A stretch of DNA of 7,932 nt from JANLIQ01 sp964358205 (GTDB lineage Bacteria; Patescibacteriota; UBA1384; 2-12-FULL-50-11). Positions 1-3,856 of this stretch are shown here, in pieces. The stretch is taken from assembly GCA_964358205.1 (NCBI GenBank), contig CAYHNZ010000036.1:1-7932 (forward strand), in the 5' to 3' direction. The notes below the pieces were generated by a model, which did no database searches, had not been told where the DNA came from, and saw only the letters and a program-made list of their open reading frames with translations. A program made the translations under genes and the position numbers. The stretch's first letter is position 1. Each line of letters opens with the position of its first letter.

Positions 1-487
1 CGTACTCCTTCACCAATTGGGCGATCGGACCGGTGTAGTTAATGTTTTGGGTTCGCTCCATTCGTGCCATCAAGTAATAACCAGTTTTACTGGTGGCTTT
101 GGGTAGGCCGTAGTAGAGATACTGCCCGAAAGCGCTCGGAGCACAGTTGACATCAATATTGAATTTAGCTGAAGGGTCCTGGGGGATATTCGCCAAATAC
201 TTCGGGGCTAAATACTTTCGGTTATTATCGGTCTGACAGTCATAATTGTCCTCCAACTGCCAAGACGCTTGAGGCAGATTCAAATTGTTACTGCTATCAA
301 AAATTGGATATTCTCGATTGTCGACGTAAAATTGCTCCAAGCTGTTACCGATAATCTTCAGGTCAGCTATCCGTTGACTGTCGCGCGAACGGGTCAGGGC
401 GGCGGCGTAAGTGTATGCACCGAGCGTCGCTAAGATGCCGATTATAGCAATCACGGTTAGGACTTCGATTAATGTGAAACCCCGCAA
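1..487 (-). CDS. Type IV pilin-like / type II secretion pseudopilin, C-terminus cut by window edge
   Basis: The minus frame is open from the start codon to the left edge. It begins with a short basic leader followed by G-FTLIEVLTVIAIIGILATL, the prepilin peptidase (PilD) cleavage site and hydrophobic N-helix of type IV pilins and pseudopilins, with the conserved Glu at mature position 5. Next comes a helix with RSRDSQRIADLKIIGNSLEQFY, then a globular part with two or more Cys. This is the layout of GspG/PilA-like major pseudopilins. The product would be processed at the membrane and assembled into a pilus or pseudopilus. Start choice: AGGAG abuts the ATG at 493-491, which leaves no spacing, but sits 6 nt before the in-frame TTG at 487-485. 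I therefore prefer TTG; ATG would add only two residues. The gene lies 74 nt downstream of the reductase in the same direction. Which pilin it is cannot be told from this fragment. Confidence 0.88.
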   Translation of the reverse strand, partial: MRGFTLIEVLTVIAIIGILATLGAYTYAAALTRSRDSQRIADLKIIGNSLEQFYVDNREYPIFDSSNNLNLPQASWQLEDNYDCQTDNNRKYLAPKYLANIPQDPSAKFNIDVNCAPSAFGQYLYYGLPKATSKTGYYLMARMERTQNINYTGPIAQLVKEY

Positions 488-561
488 CCTCATCTCCTAT
501 AGATTACCGATATTTCTGCCGATTGAAAACTGTTAACTGGAAACTTAGCCACGGGTTGGGT

Positions 562-1278
562 CTAATAGCCGTCGAAATCTTCAGTTTTAATCTGTTCTTC
601 GGGCACGCCTAAACTTTCAGCTAATTTGACCATAGCGCTGACCATTACCGCCGGGCCGGAAGCGTAAAAAATGGCTTGGGCGGGATCGGTTAGATACTTT
701 CTAACCATCGCCTCATTGATGCGACCAGTTTCACCTTGCCAATCGGTTGGTACTTGATCGGTCAAAGCCAGGATGAAATGAAAATTAGGATTAGCCTTAG
801 CCATCGTGGCTAACTCTTCATAATAGGCTGTTGTCACCTGGTTCTTGTTGGCGTAAAAAAGTAAGACATCACGCTTTTCGTTGGTTGTTTGCCACTGTCC
901 TAGAATGCTCATCACCGGCGTGATGCCGATCCCCCCAATCAGAAAAACCGCTGGCTTGCTGACGTCATTGTGCAGCGTGAACCGGCCCATCGGCTCTTTG
1001 ATTTGCACCTTGGTGCCGAAAGGTACCTCTTTGAGGCTATTTTTGAAGGCCTTATCACGCATGCGAGTCGCGATGACCAACTTTTTCTCGCCGGGCTTAT
1101 TGACGAAAGAAAATGTCCGGATGTTACCTTCGGCATCGGTGTAAGGGGGATCAATCAAAGTGAAGTCTGTGTGTTGCCCGGCTTTAAATTGATAGTCGAT
1201 GTTGCCAGTATCGAAGGTAAATTCCATTGTCCCTTCGGCAATTTCCCGACGGGCAGTTAGCGGAATTAAGTAGTCCAT
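562..1278 (-). CDS. Standalone FAD/NAD(P)-binding oxidoreductase (ferredoxin-NADP reductase fold)
   Basis: This protein of about 238 residues is a two-domain flavin reductase of the ferredoxin-NADP+ reductase superfamily. The N-terminal FAD barrel carries RTFSF (about residues 54-58, the RxYS-type flavin motif) and EPMGRFTL (about 96-103). The C-terminal Rossmann-like domain carries GGIGITP (about 115-121) and FYASGPAVM near 204-212. The C-terminus EDFDGY ends in an aromatic residue, as is common where it stacks on the flavin. No [2Fe-2S] ferredoxin domain or membrane segment is present, so an external electron partner is needed and the protein should be cytosolic. The usual Cys of the CGP motif is Ala here (ASGP). 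The ATG at 1278 was chosen over the adjacent in-frame TTG at 1281; neither has a convincing Shine-Dalgarno site. The fold is clear, but the physiological substrate is not. Confidence 0.87.
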   Translation of the reverse strand: MDYLIPLTARREIAEGTMEFTFDTGNIDYQFKAGQHTDFTLIDPPYTDAEGNIRTFSFVNKPGEKKLVIATRMRDKAFKNSLKEVPFGTKVQIKEPMGRFTLHNDVSKPAVFLIGGIGITPVMSILGQWQTTNEKRDVLLFYANKNQVTTAYYEELATMAKANPNFHFILALTDQVPTDWQGETGRINEAMVRKYLTDPAQAIFYASGPAVMVSAMVKLAESLGVPEEQIKTEDFDGY

Positions 1279-1437
1279 CAACCCATCTCTAACCTATTTG
1301 ACATCCCGCCGCAATTCTCTGGCGCGCTGGATGCACTTTCTTTCGAACACCTTCTTGGTTGGTTAGATCAGTTGCGTCAAGCATTTGCTGTGGATAACTC
1401 TACCGAGGAAGCTAAAGAAGCTCAAGAGATTTGATGC
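1270..1437 (+). pseudogene. Protein-like open frame without a start codon (possible gene remnant) between reductase and XRE gene
   Basis: The spacer between the reductase and the XRE gene has no clear gene. Its plus strand is open from after a TAA at 1267-1269 to a TGA at 1435-1437. It reads like a soluble helical protein end (for example SFEHLLGWLDQLRQAF followed by an acidic tail with STEEAKEAQEI). There is no ATG, GTG or well-placed TTG, and the frame overlaps both flanking genes on the opposite strand. It may be the 3' remnant of a displaced gene or a chance reading frame. A 31-codon minus frame (1289-1384, ATG start, no Shine-Dalgarno) is also open and is equally uncertain. No promoter or terminator is obvious here. 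Confidence 0.15.
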
Positions 1438-1630
1438 CAAGAGCCTTCATGATGTTCTGAAGCTTCTCAAATGAGGGGTTTTCTTCGCCACGTTCAATCC
1501 GAGCGTAGTAGTTGACGTGGATGTCAGCTTTCTCGGCAACCTCGGCCTGAGTCAAACCAGAGTGCTCACGCACCTTTCGGAGTTTTTCACCGAGTTGTTT
1601 GAGATTTTTCTCGCGACGATCACTAGCCAT
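1412..1630 (-). CDS. XRE/Cro-CI family helix-turn-helix regulator (72 aa)
   Basis: This is a single-domain DNA-binding protein. After a short basic N-terminus (MASDRREKNLKQ), residues about 11-65 form the five-helix HTH_3 domain. LRKVREHSGLTQAEVAEKAD holds helices 1-2, the recognition helix region is HVNYYARIERGEENPS, and the C-terminal helix is FEKLQNIMKALGI. The length and the pattern LTQxExA...IERGExxPS are those of minimal XRE transcription factors. The protein has no second effector domain. The start ATG lies only 8 nt beyond a TATAAT box, so the mRNA is probably leaderless. The target is unknown. Self-regulation is plausible for such small regulators, but no clear operator was seen. Confidence 0.9.
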   Translation of the reverse strand: MASDRREKNLKQLGEKLRKVREHSGLTQAEVAEKADIHVNYYARIERGEENPSFEKLQNIMKALGIKSLELL

Positions 1631-1638
1631 ATACGGAT

Positions 1639-1647
1639 ATTATACCA
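1639..1647 (-). promoter_or_regulatory. Extended -10 promoter of the XRE gene (leaderless start)
   Basis: On the minus strand the sequence reads TGGTATAAT, an extended -10 element (TGn plus a perfect TATAAT) directly before the XRE gene. The -35 position (about 1662-1667) is poor, AGTAAA, which an extended -10 can tolerate. With the usual spacing, transcription would start near 1632, two nucleotides before the ATG, so the transcript would have essentially no leader and no Shine-Dalgarno site. Confidence 0.6.
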
Positions 1648-1725
1648 CCCGAAGATGACTTTTTACTTTGTTTTTGGCAAATAATTGAAAAAATGGCCGT
1701 TTTCGATTAGGTTTGGTAGGGAAAT

Positions 1726-1875
1726 ATGCAGTACAAGAAATGCCCAAAATGCAAAGGCACAATGATAGGCATTAAAGATCGGCCGTCTTTTTACCGTTGT
1801 TCCCAGTGCCGCTACGAAGCGAGAACCAAGGAAGAAATCGAGAAACTCGAAACCTACAAAAGGCTCGCCACCTGA
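1726..1875 (+). CDS. Small zinc-ribbon protein (49 aa)
   Basis: This short plus-strand gene encodes 49 residues with two Cys-x2-Cys knuckles: CPKC at residues 6-9 and CSQC at 26-29, separated by 16 residues. A charged C-terminal helix (RTKEEIEKLETYKRL) follows. This is a minimal zinc ribbon that should bind one Zn2+ through four Cys; such proteins bind nucleic acid or a protein partner. TAGGGA (about 1717-1722), a few nucleotides before the ATG, is a reasonable Shine-Dalgarno site. The last 22 nt overlap the 3' end of the DGR reverse transcriptase on the other strand (tail-to-tail). The paired Cys knuckles make a chance frame unlikely. The biological role cannot be assigned. Confidence 0.7.
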   Translation: MQYKKCPKCKGTMIGIKDRPSFYRCSQCRYEARTKEEIEKLETYKRLAT

Positions 1876-2921
1876 TCTTTTCTACCTGCGCTCGATGCAG
1901 ACTCTTTATTATTGACTAGCCGCTCCTTTAGAGAAATAAGCTCCCTGATCGTTACACCGCTTCGAGCGTGACTTAAGTGGCCGATGTAAGAAGGCAGCGT
2001 CTTCTCTAGTTGGTCTAAATCTGATCGATTGACGGCTCGTTTAATCCGTCTAACGGTTTTGTTGCGAGGAACGTTGTGGTGCGGCCGAACAACGTACCCA
2101 ACAAAATCCAAGCCCCAACTTAACTTTCTGAAAGTTATTTTATTGGGATGAACATTCAAGGCCAGGCGCTCGCGCAAAAACCGGCTAATTTCGACAAAAT
2201 ACCCCATTAATTCTTCCGGGTTTTGGCTGAGCAAGATAAAGTCGTCCGCGTATCTCAAGTAATGTAGGGCATTTAATTTATGTTTAACAAACTTATCGAA
2301 TGGATCCATGTAAATATTGGCGAAGAGCTGGCTCGTTAAATTGCCAAGCGGCATTCCTTTGCCTGGAAGAACGGCAAAACTATCAATAATCTGACCGAGC
2401 AGGTGAAACATCCGTGTGTCGCCAATTCGCTCCCTCAGCATCAATTTAAGAATTTGATGATCAACACTATCAAAAAACTTTTTAATGTCGCATTTAAGCG
2501 CCCAGCAGGGCTGTGTGTAGTTTCTACTGACTTGTCGGGCGTGATCAGCTAGTTCGTGAAAAGCTCGGTGAGTACCCATGTTTTTACGGCAAGCGTACGA
2601 ATCAGAAATGAATGTCGCGTCATAGGGCGGGTAAAGTATTTGGTAGATCGCTTGATGAACGAGCCGATCGCGGACACTGGCCTTGCTGATAACCCGAAGT
2701 TTTGGATCGGTGATTTGAAACTGTTGGTAGCCACCAGGCTGGTATATTCCTCCTATTAAGTCGTGGTGAAGTGCAAAGATATTATCCTCCAGCTTGAATT
2801 CAAAGTGCTGGATATCTTCTTTTCGACGTTTGCCTTTACGGTAATTATTCCATGCCAAAAATAGGTTGTTCAGTGAAACAACCTGGTCAAAGTCACCCTC
2901 ATGTAGTAATAGTTTCTTAAT
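1854..2921 (-). CDS. Diversity-generating retroelement reverse transcriptase
   Basis: This enzyme copies the TR RNA into adenine-mutated cDNA that replaces the VR. Counted from the ATT start (355 aa), it shows the RT palm: CDIKKFFDSVD with catalytic Asp145, the LGNLTSQ block at 192-198, YADD at 224-227 and GLDFVGY at about 270-276. The [ILV]GxxxSQ form of block 4, in place of QGxxxSP of group II intron RTs, is the diagnostic DGR signature. No maturase X or HNH domain follows. The conserved N-terminus NLFLAWNNYRKGKRRK begins upstream of the TTG at 2858, which would cut it. The frame is closed by a TGA at 2936-2934, and the best start in between is ATT at 2921, nine nucleotides after GAGGA. CTG 2873 or TTG 2858 remain possible. 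The gene is head-to-head with avd and tail-to-tail with the zinc-ribbon gene. Confidence 0.95.
   Translation of the reverse strand: MKKLLLHEGDFDQVVSLNNLFLAWNNYRKGKRRKEDIQHFEFKLEDNIFALHHDLIGGIYQPGGYQQFQITDPKLRVISKASVRDRLVHQAIYQILYPPYDATFISDSYACRKNMGTHRAFHELADHARQVSRNYTQPCWALKCDIKKFFDSVDHQILKLMLRERIGDTRMFHLLGQIIDSFAVLPGKGMPLGNLTSQLFANIYMDPFDKFVKHKLNALHYLRYADDFILLSQNPEELMGYFVEISRFLRERLALNVHPNKITFRKLSWGLDFVGYVVRPHHNVPRNKTVRRIKRAVNRSDLDQLEKTLPSYIGHLSHARSGVTIRELISLKERLVNNKESASSAGRKDQVASLL
2863..2884. repeat. Perfect 8-bp inverted repeat at the 5' end of the RT gene
   Basis: AGGTTGTT (2863-2870) and AACAACCT (2877-2884) are perfect inverted copies around a 6-nt loop. In the RT mRNA this stem-loop falls in the codons for VVSLNNL; on the plus strand it lies 36 nt before the avd ATG. 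It could form a hairpin in either transcript, or mark a binding site for a dimeric protein. Confidence 0.45.
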
Positions 2922-3300
2922 GGTGGTTATTCCTCAACAAACGGTCGGCGGCGTTCCAATTACTCAGAAAACCTATGATTTTTACAAACTTCTTCACTCT
3001 CACGTCCTGCGTTTTCCAAAAATCGAGCGCTACGCAACGGGAGGGACACTCCAAGATGAGACATTGGAGTTATTAAAGTGCTTACTGGCCGCCAGTAGTA
3101 CTTCCGGCCCACCGAAGGGCGACCACCTGAAGCGAGCTAGTCTCCAGCTGGAGACTGTCAAGGTTTTCGTCCGATTGGCCTATGATATCCGTGCGGTCGA
3201 CCAAAAAGGCTACATCCGGCTTCAGGAGGACCTACAAGAGATCGGTCGGATGCTCGGCGGCTGGATTAAGTCACAACAAACGGTAACTTCTTATACCTAG
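2920..3300 (+). CDS. avd: Avd, DGR accessory variability determinant (four-helix bundle)
   Basis: This protein has 126 residues, the normal Avd length (about 120-130). The pattern ITQKTYDFYKLL, then FPKIERY (about 32-38), then a long helix with DETLELLKCLLAAS, a basic helix RASLQLETVKVFVRLAYD, and the terminal EIGRMLGGW (about 107-115) matches the Avd/S23-type four-helix bundle. In Bordetella phage BPP-1, Avd forms a basic pentamer that binds the RT and the template RNA and is required for mutagenic cDNA synthesis. The start is the ATG at 2920, which puts the family N-terminus near residue 10; a TTG at 2866 would add 18 unrelated residues. There is no clear Shine-Dalgarno site. It is unusual that the gene runs opposite to the RT, TR and target, with its ATG overlapping the proposed RT start codon. 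Confidence 0.93.
   Translation: MVVIPQQTVGGVPITQKTYDFYKLLHSHVLRFPKIERYATGGTLQDETLELLKCLLAASSTSGPPKGDHLKRASLQLETVKVFVRLAYDIRAVDQKGYIRLQEDLQEIGRMLGGWIKSQQTVTSYT
2931..2935 (-). promoter_or_regulatory. Shine-Dalgarno site that suggests an ATT start for the RT
   Basis: The minus strand reads GAGGA, then nine nucleotides, then ATT AAG AAA in frame with the RT. It overlaps the in-frame TGA (2936-2934) that closes the frame, so it is the only recognisable ribosome-binding site in the allowed interval. AUU is a rare but known initiator (Escherichia coli infC). The site lies inside the avd coding region on the other strand. Confidence 0.4.
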
Positions 3301-3374
3301 GGGCTGCGAGCATAATTTCAGCGGTGAAGCTGGGACTAAGCCTTGTGAATGATCCGCATACGCGAATCTTCCCT

Positions 3375-3391
3375 GCCAACAGATAGTTGGC
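3375..3391 (-). repeat. Hairpin just downstream of TR
   Basis: GCCAAC and GTTGGC form a perfect 6-bp stem around a 5-nt loop. In the TR transcript the stem begins 14 nt after the TR end, inside the spacer that in other DGRs takes part in RT/Avd binding and cDNA priming. It could be part of that RNA structure. No T-run follows, so it is not a typical terminator. Confidence 0.4.
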
Positions 3392-3405
3392 TGTAAATAG
3401 TATGA

Positions 3406-3525
3406 GATTTCGGGAGAAGGAGACACCGATATCCGAATTCGAGTTGTCCGGGTTATCGTTGTCGACGTTCAGACCGTTAGCATCGAAGTTGCCAGCATAG
3501 ACCAAGTTGCCATCAGACGAGCGCT
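3406..3525 (-). repeat. DGR template repeat (TR)
   Basis: This is the unmutated donor copy. On the minus strand it would read RSSDGNLVYAGNFDANGL and so on, rich in AAC, AAT, GAC and TAT codons, whose adenines allow large amino-acid changes. Aligned with the VR at a fixed offset of 456 bp it is gap-free over 119 bp (3406-3524), with 15 mismatches, all at TR adenines (27 adenines in the segment). Position 3525 is a further A-to-G difference. The 3' part, 3427 to 3411, has no adenine and is identical in VR, as expected for the initiation-of-mutagenic-homing segment. Homology with VR stops at 3405 on the 3' side and fades after 3525 on the 5' side. Confidence 0.95.
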
Positions 3526-3601
3526 CCTTTGCGTTTTCCCAATTAAATCAAGGGCACAGATGCACTAAGAAGTAGAGACCGTGCCTGTATCAGAATGCGG
3601 C

Positions 3602-3623
3602 GGTATACGGCAGAGCCGTAACC
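3602..3623. repeat. Hairpin upstream of TR
   Basis: GGT-a-TACGGC and GCCGTA-ACC pair into a 9-bp stem with one bulged A and a 3-nt loop. It lies about 77 nt before the TR in the direction of the template RNA and is part of the structured leader of that region. Confidence 0.4.
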
Positions 3624-3656
3624 CGCGCTAGGCAAACGCAAGCAATCTATTAACTA

Positions 3657-3677
3657 CCCCACACAAGGTGTGAGGGG
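3657..3677. repeat. GC-rich stem-loop between VR trailer and TR
   Basis: CCCC-a-CACA...TGTG-a-GGGG pairs four G-C pairs, one A-A mismatch and four more pairs around a 3-nt loop. It sits between the post-VR segment and the TR. Neither strand has a T-run after it, so it is more likely an RNA structural element or processing site than an intrinsic terminator. Confidence 0.4.
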
Positions 3678-3681
3678 AGTG

Positions 3682-3856
3682 TTAATCCACTCCATTCGGC
3701 CGGAAAGCGTCCGTAAACGCCTTCTCATTGGCAATTGCGATTTTAGCATATGCCATCGCTTCTGAAAAGGTGGTGAATAGCGATTCTAAAAAATTTGTGC
3801 GAGCCGGCTTCGCCGGCGTCCCATATGGCCAAGGATCCAAAGACCAAGGCCCAAGA
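3682..3856 (-). other. Post-VR segment: hairpin, T-run and a second open frame
   Basis: This 175-nt stretch follows the target stop codon. First come four imperfect copies of a TTGG unit (3828-3856, minus strand). Then a strong hairpin (3803-3817), a T6 run (3793-3788) and a 6-bp inverted repeat with an 18-nt loop (3755-3760 / 3779-3784). A minus frame in another register (GTG at 3882, stop at 3682) is open through it and reads FTTFSEAMAYAKIAIANE in its second half, which is helix-like. That frame starts inside the VR and has no ribosome-binding site, so I do not call it a gene. The segment may instead be a conserved cis element of the VR, or the 3' untranslated end of the operon. Confidence 0.35.
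3803..3817 (-). repeat. GC-rich hairpin 44 bp beyond VR (candidate homing cruciform or terminator)
   Basis: GCCGGC, a 3-nt loop (GAA on the minus strand) and GCCGGC form a perfect 6-bp all-GC stem. In BPP-1 and related DGRs a hairpin or cruciform just after the VR stimulates retrohoming, so this is a candidate for that role. It is shorter and farther from VR than in BPP-1. A T6 run begins 9 nt after the stem on the minus strand, so a weak terminator of the target operon is the alternative. Confidence 0.45.

Larger units (their letters stand above)
3301..3680 (-). ncRNA. Probable DGR template RNA region (TR with structured flanks)
   Basis: No protein gene is supported between the avd stop and the end of the target operon trailer, but the minus strand must be transcribed here, because the adenines that vary are adenines of this strand. 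The interval holds the TR (3406-3525), hairpins upstream of it (3602-3623 and 3657-3677) and one downstream (3375-3391). In BPP-1 the TR flanks, including the spacer after TR, are required for cDNA synthesis; here the spacer would be about 105 nt before running antisense into avd. The RNA ends are not visible. No convincing -35/-10 pair was found, so transcription might come from the target operon upstream. Confidence 0.5.

Noticed and set aside
881..1260. Plus-strand and secondary minus-strand frames inside the reductase gene
   Set aside because: They are shadows of the reductase, without start signals or family motifs.
1854..2921. Group II intron or retron origin for the RT
   Set aside because: The LGNLTSQ block, the absence of maturase and HNH domains, the adjacent Avd and the adenine-specific TR/VR pair all indicate a DGR.
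3266..3505. 79-codon minus frame through the TR
   Set aside because: It is the translation of the template repeat and its spacer from a TTG inside the TR. The TR is expected to be noncoding template RNA, and the frame has no ribosome-binding site.
3657..3677. Stem-loop as intrinsic terminator of the target operon
   Set aside because: No T-run follows on either strand, so a classical rho-independent terminator is not supported.
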